Source: Opitutia bacterium (GTDB lineage Bacteria; Verrucomicrobiota; Verrucomicrobiae; Opitutales; UBA953). Taken from it: a stretch of 14,444 nt of DNA. How positions within the stretch are numbered: position 1 is the stretch's first letter; each line of letters opens with the position of its first letter. Location: the NCBI GenBank assembly GCA_004558035.1, contig SFEJ01000039.1:1-14444 (forward strand), written 5' to 3'. The notes under the pieces were generated by a model. That model saw only the letters and a program-made list of their open reading frames with translations. It had not been told where the DNA came from and ran no database searches. Both the position numbers and the translations under genes were made by a program. Positions 7,637 through 14,191 of this stretch are shown here, in pieces.

Positions 7637-7659
7637 CCTAAAACCCGAAAATTTCCGCC

Positions 7660-8523
7660 ATGCACGCGCTTTCACGATTTCTTCCCGACGACTTCGATCC
7701 CGCCGCGGGGCTGACTCTGCTCTCCGGCAGAGGCGCCTATCCGCGCATTTTCGCCGAACGCGCGCGCGCCGCGGGAACGGACGTCTCGCTCATCGCGATC
7801 GAGGGCGACGTGGACGAGGACTTCGTCGCGACGTTCCCGCGCGACCGCGTGATCTTCGTCAAGCTCGGGCAGCTCGGCAAATTCCTTTCCTCGCTCGAAA
7901 AACTGCGTTCCCGCTATTTCGTGATGGCGGGCCAGGTCGCGCCGAAACGGCTTTTCGGCGGGCTCGTTCCCGACCTGAAGGCGGCGCTGATTCTCGCGCG
8001 GCTCAAGGAACGCAATGCGCACACGATCTTCGGCGCCGTCGCCGACGAAGCCGCGAAGATCGGCGTCGCGCAGCTCGACGCGCGCGCGTTCATGGACGAC
8101 CAGCTCGCCTCCGCGGGAACGCTCGTCGGCAAGGCGAAGCGCGTGGACGCGTTCGCGCTCGAGTACGGCGTGCGCATCGCCAAGGAATGCGCGCGGCTCG
8201 ACATCGGCCAGGGCGTCGTCGTCTCCGGCGGCACGGTCACCGCCGTCGAAGCCTACGAGGGCACGGACGCCATGCTGCGCCGCTGCGCCGACATTCCGAA
8301 GAAGAATCCGCTCTACGTCAAGACCGTGAAGCCCGGGCACGACTACCGTTTCGACGTGCCGTGTTTCGGCATGCGCACGCTCGAAAGCATGGAGCTCGGC
8401 GGGATCGCCGCCGCCGCGCTCGAGGCGGACAACGTCGTCATTCTCGAAAAGGAGAAAGTCTTCGCCGAAGCCGACCGCAAGGGCATCACGCTTCTCGGCT
8501 GGAACCGGGAGGATTTTTCGTGA
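7660..8523 (+). CDS. lpxI: UDP-2,3-diacylglucosamine pyrophosphatase LpxI
   Basis: Family role: hydrolyses UDP-2,3-diacylglucosamine to lipid X and UMP in lipid A synthesis; an unrelated alternative to LpxH. The 287-residue product matches the LpxI (former DUF1009) pattern. It has LLSGRGAYPRIFAE at the N-terminus, VKLGQLGKFL and VMAGQVAPKRLF in the first half, and in the second half LDIGQGVVVSGGTVTAVEA followed directly by YEGTDAMLRR. KTVKPGHDYRFDVPCFG then contains Asp228, which should correspond to the catalytic Asp of characterised LpxI. The gene sits apart from any other lpx gene, between nadA and lgt. ATG 7660 has no Shine-Dalgarno but has GAAAAT 7 bases upstream, as fabG does. It is rich in GGGAACG/CGTTCCC words (near 7776, 7833, 7905, 7966, 8115). 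Confidence 0.92.
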   Translation: MHALSRFLPDDFDPAAGLTLLSGRGAYPRIFAERARAAGTDVSLIAIEGDVDEDFVATFPRDRVIFVKLGQLGKFLSSLEKLRSRYFVMAGQVAPKRLFGGLVPDLKAALILARLKERNAHTIFGAVADEAAKIGVAQLDARAFMDDQLASAGTLVGKAKRVDAFALEYGVRIAKECARLDIGQGVVVSGGTVTAVEAYEGTDAMLRRCADIPKKNPLYVKTVKPGHDYRFDVPCFGMRTLESMELGGIAAAALEADNVVILEKEKVFAEADRKGITLLGWNREDFS

Positions 8524-8581
8524 CGAAGAAATATTTTCTGACGACGCTCCCGTATTTCGTCGCGGCGCCGAACGCGCTCCG

Positions 8582-8602
8582 CACCTTACACCTTACACTT
8601 TA
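8582..8602. repeat. Short heptad repeat (TTACACY) before lgt
   Basis: GCACC is followed by TTACACC, TTACACT and TTAAAAC, ending about 5 bases before ATG 8611. The pattern parallels the shorter tract before fabF. TTTAAA at 8599-8604 could also act as a -10 element, but no fitting -35 was seen. Confidence 0.5.
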
Positions 8603-8610
8603 AAACGTTC

Positions 8611-9489
8611 ATGAGCACCGTTCCCGCGACGACTTCCGTTCCGAATCCCGATTTCTGGCTGCACGACCTCAGCCCGTTCCTCGTCCGTTTCCCCGAAGGA
8701 TTTTTTCTCGAGGGCATCCGCTGGTACGGCGTCGCCTATCTCGCGGGCTTCGTCGTCGGCGCGTGGCTGCTGAACCTTTACTGGCGGCGCGGGCGTTCGC
8801 CGCTCGACCCGGAGGCGCAGACGAATTTTCTGCTCGCGCTGATCGTCGGCGTGCTCGTGGGCGGGCGGCTCGGCTTTATGCTTTTTTACGCGCCGGGAAC
8901 GCTCGTCGAGGACCCGCTTTCGGTCTTTCAGGTCTGGCGCGGCGGCATGGCGAGCCACGGCGGAATGATCGGCGTCGCGCTCGCGGCGTGGTGGACGGCT
9001 CGGCGCACGCGCTGCGGATTTCTGCGGCTGGCGGACATCGTCTCGACGCTCGCTCCCGCGGGACTGTTTTTCGGGCGCGTCGCGAACTTCATCAACGGCG
9101 AGCTTTGGGGCAAGGAGACGGACGTGGCGTGGGCGGTCGTCTTCCCGTACCGCGTCTCGCTGTTCGGGAACGAAGTCGTCCGCTATCTGAACCCGCGCCA
9201 CCCCTCGCAGCTTTACGAAGCCGCGATCGAGGGACTGCTGCTGCTCGCGTGGACGCAGCTGCGCTTCTGGAAAAAGAAGCCGCTCCCGGCGGGACAGCTC
9301 GCGGGCGAAACGGCGCTGCTCTACGCGGCGGGGCGCATCGTGTGCGAAGTCTTCCGCGAGCCCGACGCGGGCGTCTCCTTCATCTGCGGCATGGCGCGCG
9401 GCCAGTTCTTTTCCGCCCTGCTCGCGCTCGCGGGCGTCGCGTTCATCGTTTCCTCCCGCGTCTTCGCGGCGAAGCGGGCCGCGGATTGA
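8611..9489 (+). CDS. lgt: Phosphatidylglycerol--prolipoprotein diacylglyceryl transferase
   Basis: Family role: transfers diacylglycerol from phosphatidylglycerol to the lipobox cysteine of prolipoproteins, in the inner membrane. The 292-residue product has several hydrophobic segments (for example AYLAGFVVGAWLL, LLALIVGVLVG, ALLALAGVAFIVSS) and the Lgt signatures. These are GGRLGFMLFYAPG, FQVWRGGMASHGGMIGVAL, FGRVANFINGELWG with Arg156 (equivalent of the essential Arg in the NFxNxExxG region), HPSQLYEAAIEG and EVFREPD. It starts 87 bases after lpxI and ends 40 bases before mrp, so the three may be cotranscribed. No Shine-Dalgarno is seen at ATG 8611. Confidence 0.96.
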   Translation: MSTVPATTSVPNPDFWLHDLSPFLVRFPEGFFLEGIRWYGVAYLAGFVVGAWLLNLYWRRGRSPLDPEAQTNFLLALIVGVLVGGRLGFMLFYAPGTLVEDPLSVFQVWRGGMASHGGMIGVALAAWWTARRTRCGFLRLADIVSTLAPAGLFFGRVANFINGELWGKETDVAWAVVFPYRVSLFGNEVVRYLNPRHPSQLYEAAIEGLLLLAWTQLRFWKKKPLPAGQLAGETALLYAAGRIVCEVFREPDAGVSFICGMARGQFFSALLALAGVAFIVSSRVFAAKRAAD

Positions 9490-9529
9490 CGCCGCCGCGG
9501 CATCGGTTTCCCTTTTTTCCGTTTTTCCC

Positions 9530-10597
9530 ATGACTAAAGACGACATTCTGAAGGCGCTCGGCTCGGTTCCGTATCCCGGGCTTTCGCGCGACATCGTTTC
9601 CTTCGGCCTCGTGAAGAAGGTCGAAATCGACGAACGCGGGAACGCGTCCGTCGCGATGGCGGTCACGACCTCCAAGCCCGACGTTCCCGAGCTTCTCGAA
9701 AACGCCGTGCGCGCCGCGCTGCAGAAAATCGGCTGCGGCGAAGTGCGCGTGGACGTCGCCGTGAAGACGCCCGCCGCGCCCGGCGCGGGAACGCCGCGGC
9801 CGCCCGCGCGCATCCCCGGCGTGAAGCGCGTGATCGCCGTCGCCTCCGGCAAGGGCGGCGTCGGCAAGTCCACCGTCTCCGTGAATCTCGCCGCCGCGCT
9901 CGCGCAGGTGCTCGAAGAAGAGGGCGTCGCGCCCGCCGCGGGCTCCGTCGGCGTCTTCGACTGCGACATCTACGGGCCTTCCGTGCCGATGATGCTCGGC
10001 GTGAAGGACGCGCCCGAGCTCGTCGGCTCCAAGATGCGGCCGCGCGAGGCGCACGGGATCAAGGTCATGTCCATGGGGCTGTTTCTCGACGCGGACACGC
10101 CCGTCGTGTGGCGCGGGCCGATGCTGCAGAAGGCGATCCGGCAGTTCGCGGACGACGTCGATTGGGGCGCGCTCGAGGCGATGGTCGTCGATCTGCCGCC
10201 GGGAACGGGCGACGCGCAGATCACGCTCGTGCAGACGCTGGCGCTCGACGGCGCGGTCGTCGTCACGACGCCGCAGGATCTCGCCGTTTCCGTCGCCCGC
10301 CGCGGCGCGCGCATGTTCGAAAAGGTGCAGGTGCCGCTGCTCGGCGTCGTCGAGAACATGAGCTATTTCGAAAATCCCGCGAACGGCGAGCGCAGCTACA
10401 TTTTCGGGCAGGGCGGAGGCGTGAAGACGGCGTTCGCGCTTGGCACGGATTTTCTCGGCGAACTGCCGCTCGACGCGGCGGTCCGCGAAGGCGGCGACTC
10501 GGGAACGCCGATCGTCGTCGCGCGTCCGGACAGCGTTCCCGCGCAGGTCTTCCGCGCCGCCGCGCGCATGATTCTCCGCAAGCTCGACGCCCGCTGA
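9530..10597 (+). CDS. Mrp/ApbC/Nbp35-family P-loop ATPase, lacking the usual CxxC
   Basis: The 355-residue protein has an N-terminal MIP18/DUF59-like domain (about residues 1-85) and a MinD-like ATPase. The ATPase shows a deviant Walker A GKGGVGKST (107-115), DCDIYGPSVPMML, VWRGPMLQKAIRQF, VDLPPGTGDAQIT and TTPQDLAVSVARR. Family members carry or deliver iron-sulfur clusters, usually through a CxxC in the motif MSYFxCPxCG. Here the matching stretch reads MSYFENPANGERSYIFG, so both cysteines are Asn (282 and 285). The fold assignment is firm, but a cluster-carrier role is uncertain. Some Mrp homologues of other phyla, as I recall, also lack the pair. ATG 9530 follows a T/C-rich leader without Shine-Dalgarno, 40 bases after lgt; a strong terminator follows. 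A symbol such as mrp or apbC would be by family only. Confidence 0.9.
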   Translation: MTKDDILKALGSVPYPGLSRDIVSFGLVKKVEIDERGNASVAMAVTTSKPDVPELLENAVRAALQKIGCGEVRVDVAVKTPAAPGAGTPRPPARIPGVKRVIAVASGKGGVGKSTVSVNLAAALAQVLEEEGVAPAAGSVGVFDCDIYGPSVPMMLGVKDAPELVGSKMRPREAHGIKVMSMGLFLDADTPVVWRGPMLQKAIRQFADDVDWGALEAMVVDLPPGTGDAQITLVQTLALDGAVVVTTPQDLAVSVARRGARMFEKVQVPLLGVVENMSYFENPANGERSYIFGQGGGVKTAFALGTDFLGELPLDAAVREGGDSGTPIVVARPDSVPAQVFRAAARMILRKLDAR

Positions 10598-10644
10598 CGC
10601 GCGGTCTCCGCGACGTCTCGGAAACGTTCTTCCCCGGCGCTCAG

Positions 10645-10681
10645 GCGTCCCCGCGGTGCGGTCCGCGGGGACGCTTTTTTT
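10645..10681 (+). terminator. Strong rho-independent terminator after the Mrp-family gene
   Basis: GCGTCCCCGCGG (10645-10656) pairs perfectly with CCGCGGGGACGC (10663-10674) around the loop TGCGGT, followed by a run of seven T. The 12-bp stem lies about 48 bases after the stop. Its GCGTCCCCGC arm is one base away from the complement of GCGGGAACGC. Confidence 0.92.
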
Positions 10682-10781
10682 CGCGCGCGCCGCGTCGGTG
10701 CGGGTTCACGTATCCGGATTTCAATGACGAAAACGCCCGCGTTCCCGCGGAATCCGGGTTGTGAAAAATGAAATCAAAAAA

Positions 10782-10885
10782 CGGCGTTTTCGCCGAAACG
10801 GCTTCAAAAAACTTTCTTTTGGAAGAAAAATTTCGACGTTTTCGTCAAAAACGCGAAAAAAAACTTCTTTTTGAAAGAAAAATCG
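10782..10885. repeat. 52-bp imperfect tandem duplication in the glnN upstream region
   Basis: Unit 1 (10782-10833) and unit 2 (10834-10885) align without gaps at about 39 of 52 positions. Each begins with a small inverted repeat with a TTTT loop, GGCG/CGCC in unit 1 and GACG/CGTC in unit 2, so the stem changes are compensatory. Each then runs into an A/T-rich block (AAAAAACTT ... AGAAAAAT). The duplication ends directly before the -35 element of glnN. It stands out as AT-rich in a G+C-rich window. It suits binding sites for a regulator or an UP-like element. Confidence 0.7.
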
Positions 10886-10886
10886 C

Positions 10887-10915
10887 TTGACCGCCTTCAC
10901 GCGCGGGCGTATCGT
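10887..10915 (+). promoter_or_regulatory. Candidate sigma70-type promoter for glnN
   Basis: TTGACC at 10887-10892 and TATCGT at 10910-10915 are separated by 17 bases, right after the AT-rich tandem duplication. The predicted mRNA start near 10922 gives a leader of about 60 bases before ATG 10984. Confidence 0.55.
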
Positions 10916-10983
10916 TTGCGGCACGTTCGATGAACTTTCGGGCGTCAGATTCAAATTTCTTCAATCCGAACAAAACCAAAATT

Positions 10984-13173
10984 ATGTCCAACATCAGATT
11001 CCACGCAGTCGAAACGGCCTCCAACCGCAAGGTCTCCGTCGCCACGCCTCCGCAGGCGAAAGTCTCGGAATATTTCGGCTGCAAAGTCTTCAACCGCAAG
11101 GCGATGTCGCAGTATCTCTCGAAGGAGACGTTCCGCGAAATCACGTCCGCCATCGACAACGGCAAGCCGGTTTCGCTCGAGCTCGCGGCGCACATCGCCC
11201 CGTCGATGCGCATGTGGGCGATGGAAAACGGCGCGACGCACTACACGCACTGGTTCCACCCGCTGACGGACGGCACCGCGGAAAAGCACGACGCGTTCGT
11301 CGAGCACGACGGCAAGGGCGGCATGATCGAGGAGTTCAGCGGGAAGATTCTCGCGCAGCAGGAACCGGACGCGTCGTCGTTCCCGAACGGCGGTCTGCGC
11401 TCGACCTTCGAGGCGCGCGGCTATTCCGCGTGGGATCCGTCTTCGCCGGCGTTCATCGTCGGGGACACGCTCTTCATTCCGACGATCTTCATCTCCTACG
11501 CGGGCGAGGCGCTCGACTACAAGGCGCCGCTGCTGAAGGCGCTCGACGCGGTGAACAAGGCGGCGGTCGGCGTCTGCAGGTATTTCAGCTCGGACGTCTC
11601 CCGCGTGCAGTCCTCGCTCGGCTGGGAACAGGAATACTTCCTCATCGACGAGGAGCTCTTCAACGCGCGTCCGGACATCGTGCTGACGGGCCGCACGCTG
11701 ATGGGCCACGAGTCCGCGAAGAATCAGCAGCTTGAAGACCACTACTTCGGGGCGATCCCGCGCCGCGTGCTCGCGTTCATGCAGGAACTCGAATACGAGG
11801 GCTGGAAGCTCGGCATTCCGCTGAAGACGCGCCACAACGAAGTCGCGCCCAATCAGTTCGAGCTCGCGCCGATCTACGAAGAATGCAATCTCGCGGTGGA
11901 CCACAACCTGCTCGTGATGTCGCTGATGCGCGACGTCGCCCGCCGGCACAATTTCCGCGTGCTGCTGCACGAAAAGCCCTTCAAGGGCATCAACGGCTCC
12001 GGCAAGCACAACAACTGGTCGCTCGGCACGGACACCGGCGTCAACCTGTTCTCGCCGGGCAAGAACTCGATGGAGAACCTGCGCTTCGTCACCTTCATCG
12101 TGAACACGCTGATGGCGCTCTACAAGAACAACGCGCTCATCAAGGCGTCGATCGCCTCCGCGACGAACGCCCACCGTCTCGGTGCCAACGAGGCTCCGCC
12201 CGCGATCATCTCCTCCTTCCTCGGCAAGCAGGTGAGCGACATTCTCGACGCCTTCGAAAAGTCTTCCGTGGACGACGCGATCAAGGTGGACAGCAAGAAG
12301 CAGATCAAGCTCGGCGTCGGTCAGATTCCGGAACTTCTCGTGGACAACACGGACCGCAACCGCACGTCGCCGTTCGCGTTCACGGGCAACCGCTTCGAAT
12401 TCCGCGCCGTCGGCTCCGTCGCCAACTGCGCTTCGGCGATGACGGCGCTCAACGCCGCGGTCGCCTACCAGCTCAAGGAATTCAAGACCGAGGTCGATTC
12501 CCTCATCGATGGCGGCATGTCCAAGAAGGAGGCGCTCTACTCCGTCCTCAAGAAATACATCAAGGCGTCCAAGCCCGTGCGTTTCGACGGGAACGGCTAT
12601 TCCGAGGAATGGAAGAAGGAGGCCGCCAAGCGCGGGCTCGACTGCGAGACGAGCGTGCCGCTGATCTACGACGCCTACACCTCGGCGCAGTCCGTCAAGG
12701 TCTTCGCCAACGGCAACATCCACACCAAGAAGGAGCTGGAGACGCGCAACGAGGTCAAATGGGAAATCTACACCAAGAAGATCCAGATCGAGGCGCGCGT
12801 GCTCGGCGACCTTTCGCACAACCACATCATTCCGGTCGCGATCCGCTACCAGTCCCTTCTCCTCGACAACGTCGCCAAGCTCAAGGCCGTCTTCCCGGAC
12901 GCGAAGTTCAAGTCGCTCGCCGGCGAACAGATGCGCCTGATCCAGAGCATCAACGACCACATCTCCGAGGTCACCAAGGACGTGGACAAGATGATCGACT
13001 GCCGCAAGAAGGCGAACAAGATCGAGGACGCCCGCGAAAAGGCGATCGCCTACCACGACACGGTGCTCCCGTATTTCGACACGATCCGCTACCACATCGA
13101 CAAACTCGAACTGCTGGTGGACAACGAAATGTGGCCGCTCCCGAAGTATCGCGAGCTCCTCTTCGTGCGCTGA
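10984..13173 (+). CDS. glnN: Glutamine synthetase, type III
   Basis: Family role: ATP-dependent amidation of glutamate with ammonia; the type III enzyme is a large oligomer separate from GlnA. The 729-residue product matches the length and layout of the family. The N-terminal GSIII part starts near EYFGCKVFNRKAMSQYL. The catalytic part shows LGWEQEYFLID (from 212), RHNEVAPNQFELAPIYEE (His284), HEKPFKGINGSGKHNNWSLG, SATNAHRLGANEAPPAI and DNTDRNRTSPFAFTGNRFEF (from 454). A helical C-terminal region follows. ATG 10984 is preferred over the in-frame ATG 10930, which adds 18 residues unlike the family and lies at the predicted mRNA start. The leader end is A-rich without Shine-Dalgarno. The gene is a single transcription unit with its own promoter and terminator, and the upstream duplication suggests nitrogen-responsive control. 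Only two GGGAACG-type words occur in 2.2 kb. Confidence 0.96.
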   Translation: MSNIRFHAVETASNRKVSVATPPQAKVSEYFGCKVFNRKAMSQYLSKETFREITSAIDNGKPVSLELAAHIAPSMRMWAMENGATHYTHWFHPLTDGTAEKHDAFVEHDGKGGMIEEFSGKILAQQEPDASSFPNGGLRSTFEARGYSAWDPSSPAFIVGDTLFIPTIFISYAGEALDYKAPLLKALDAVNKAAVGVCRYFSSDVSRVQSSLGWEQEYFLIDEELFNARPDIVLTGRTLMGHESAKNQQLEDHYFGAIPRRVLAFMQELEYEGWKLGIPLKTRHNEVAPNQFELAPIYEECNLAVDHNLLVMSLMRDVARRHNFRVLLHEKPFKGINGSGKHNNWSLGTDTGVNLFSPGKNSMENLRFVTFIVNTLMALYKNNALIKASIASATNAHRLGANEAPPAIISSFLGKQVSDILDAFEKSSVDDAIKVDSKKQIKLGVGQIPELLVDNTDRNRTSPFAFTGNRFEFRAVGSVANCASAMTALNAAVAYQLKEFKTEVDSLIDGGMSKKEALYSVLKKYIKASKPVRFDGNGYSEEWKKEAAKRGLDCETSVPLIYDAYTSAQSVKVFANGNIHTKKELETRNEVKWEIYTKKIQIEARVLGDLSHNHIIPVAIRYQSLLLDNVAKLKAVFPDAKFKSLAGEQMRLIQSINDHISEVTKDVDKMIDCRKKANKIEDAREKAIAYHDTVLPYFDTIRYHIDKLELLVDNEMWPLPKYRELLFVR

Positions 13174-13197
13174 TTTTTTTCTGAGTGAGGTATCCGC

Positions 13198-13237
13198 GGC
13201 CGCTTCCGGGAGCAATCCCGGGGGCGGTCTTTTCCTT
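13198..13237 (+). terminator. Rho-independent terminator after glnN
   Basis: Bases 13198-13211 pair with 13216-13229, including G-T wobbles, around the GNRA-type tetraloop GCAA. TTTTCCTT follows. It begins 25 bases after the glnN stop. A separate run of seven T directly after the stop codon has no stem of its own. Confidence 0.78.
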
Positions 13238-13327
13238 GTCTCGGAGCCGGGGAACGCGCCGCGCGCCGTTCCCGCCCGGAACTTTTTCGTGTTCACGGGC
13301 GAGGCTTCGTGCTTTCCTTGTCGGAAG

Positions 13328-13771
13328 ATGAATTCGGAGATCTTCGAGAAATTCGGCGCCTGGCGCGTCTGCGAAAGCGCGGAGGCGACGCGCGCCGCCG
13401 CGCGGGAACTCGGCGCGATGCTGCCGGCGGACTGCACGCTCGCGCTTCACGGCGGACTCGGCGCGGGCAAGACGACCTTCGTCGGCGGGCTCGCCGAAGC
13501 CTTCGGCGTGCGCGAACCCGTGACGTCGCCGAGCTACAACATCTACGCGATTTACGAAGGGCGTTCCCGCCAGCTCGTCCACATGGACGCGTACCGCCTG
13601 CCTTCGCCGGAGGCGGCGGAGGCGCTCATGCTCGAGGAATTCATGCGCCCGCCGTGGTGCTGGGTCGTCGAATGGCCGGAAAAAATCGGCGACGCGCTCC
13701 CGCCCGACGCGCTCCATCTCGATTTCGAAATCCTCGCCTCCGGCGCGCACCGTTTCCGCGTCCGCGCGTGA
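13328..13771 (+). CDS. tsaE: tRNA threonylcarbamoyladenosine biosynthesis ATPase TsaE
   Basis: Family role: ATPase partner of TsaB/TsaD in making the t6A modification at position 37 of ANN-decoding tRNAs; cytoplasmic and usually essential. The 147-residue product has Walker A GGLGAGKTT (42-50), the family block VTSPSYNIYAIYEG, HMDAYRL and WVVEWPEKIGDALPPDALHL. The size is normal for TsaE. The frame opens earlier (GTG 13289), but the extra residues are not family-like, so ATG 13328 is taken. It stands alone between two terminators, and its usual partners tsaB and tsaD are not in the window. It includes a CGTTCCCGC word that uses Arg CGT before Ser-Arg (near 13561). Confidence 0.94.
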   Translation: MNSEIFEKFGAWRVCESAEATRAAARELGAMLPADCTLALHGGLGAGKTTFVGGLAEAFGVREPVTSPSYNIYAIYEGRSRQLVHMDAYRLPSPEAAEALMLEEFMRPPWCWVVEWPEKIGDALPPDALHLDFEILASGAHRFRVRA

Positions 13772-13784
13772 GCGAAAAATAAGA

Positions 13785-13810
13785 CGGGCGGCTCCTCTCG
13801 GAACCGCCCG
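13785..13810 (+). terminator. Probable terminator hairpin after tsaE
   Basis: CGGGCGGCTCC (13785-13795) pairs with GGAACCGCCCG (13800-13810) with one C-A mismatch and the loop TCTC. The hairpin starts 14 bases after the stop. The following T-tract is weak (CCCGCTTTC). Confidence 0.6.
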
Positions 13811-13930
13811 CCCGCTTTCATCTCTAACTAACTCTAACTTCTCTATCTAACCCAAAAACATCCAAGAAGCGGCGCGCGAAAATTTTTTTGTCTGAATTTT
13901 AAATTTTTTTCGCGCGGGAACGCGAAGGAG

Positions 13931-13949
13931 GGCGGGCGTCCCGCTCGCC
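13931..13949. repeat. GC-rich hairpin GGCGGGCG-TCC-CGCTCGCC
   Basis: Eight base pairs with one G-T wobble enclose a 3-base loop. There is no T-tract, so it is not a terminator. It looks like a dispersed palindromic element, though only one copy is in the window. Confidence 0.5.
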
Positions 13950-13977
13950 TTTGGAACCTTCCCGCAGAAAATTTTCC

Positions 13978-14000
13978 CGCCAAGACGCCAAGGCGCAAAG
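13978..14000. repeat. Degenerate tandem repeat CGCCAAGA / CGCCAAGG / CGCAAAG
   Basis: Three units of about 8 bases follow one another. Similar runs are, from memory, common between genes in several environmental phyla. The function is unknown. Confidence 0.55.
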
Positions 14001-14011
14001 AATTTTTAAGT

Positions 14012-14038
14012 CCACAAATTGCACGAATTTCACGAATT
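14012..14038. repeat. Degenerate tandem repeat CACAAATTG / CACGAATTT / CACGAATT
   Basis: Three units with a period of 9 bases end against the C10 run. It is of the same general style as the CACGGAAAA tract at 14166-14191 but with a different core. Confidence 0.55.
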
Positions 14039-14048
14039 CCCCCCCCCC
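14039..14048. repeat. Homopolymer of ten C
   Basis: An uninterrupted C10 run separates a short tandem repeat from the left copy of the 79-bp inverted repeat. It may vary in length between cells or be a sequencing-sensitive spot. Confidence 0.7.
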
Positions 14049-14068
14049 GCTTACTTGTCGCTTTTCGG

Positions 14069-14147
14069 AATCCGCCCGCTGAAACGCCCCTTCAAGCTTT
14101 CTTCCTTCCTCCGCCTTTCGCCGTCCCTCCGATTACGAATACCGAGG
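14069..14147 (-). repeat. Left arm of a perfect 79-bp inverted repeat
   Basis: By hand alignment, bases 14069-14147 are the exact complement of 14366-14444. The arm includes the AAGCTT and GATTACGAATACC segments. Identity stops sharply at the inner edge (14148). The outer edge cannot be judged because the partner reaches the end of the window. Confidence 0.93.
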
Positions 14148-14165
14148 CAAGCGGAAAGTTTTAAC

Positions 14166-14191
14166 CACGGAAAACACGGAAAAGCACAGAA
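14166..14191 (+). repeat. Degenerate tandem repeat CACGGAAAA / CACGGAAAAG / CACAGAA
   Basis: Three units with a period of 9-10 bases lie inside the spacer of the large inverted repeat. The same family appears in the opposite orientation before lpxI (7599-7636). Confidence 0.6.

Larger units (their letters stand above)
13811..14068. other. Gene-free stretch with AT-rich block, hairpin repeat and short-period repeats
   Basis: No credible gene is seen. In order it holds a pyrimidine-rich stretch with repeated TCTAACT-like units (near 13820-13850), an AT-rich block (13880-13910), a GCGGGAACG word (near 13915), a GC-rich hairpin (13931-13949), two short-period repeat tracts (13978-14000 and 14012-14038) and a C10 run (14039-14048). 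Confidence 0.6.

Noticed and set aside
10930..10983. Upstream in-frame start for glnN
   Set aside because: It lies within about 10 bases of the predicted mRNA start and adds 18 non-family residues; ATG 10984 gives 729 residues, as expected for the family.
10951..13437. Very long minus-strand open frame (828 codons) opposite glnN
   Set aside because: It mirrors glnN in a G+C-rich genome where third-position G/C suppresses antisense stops. Its product is Arg/Val/Asp-rich with no family motif, while the + strand shows a complete type III glutamine synthetase.
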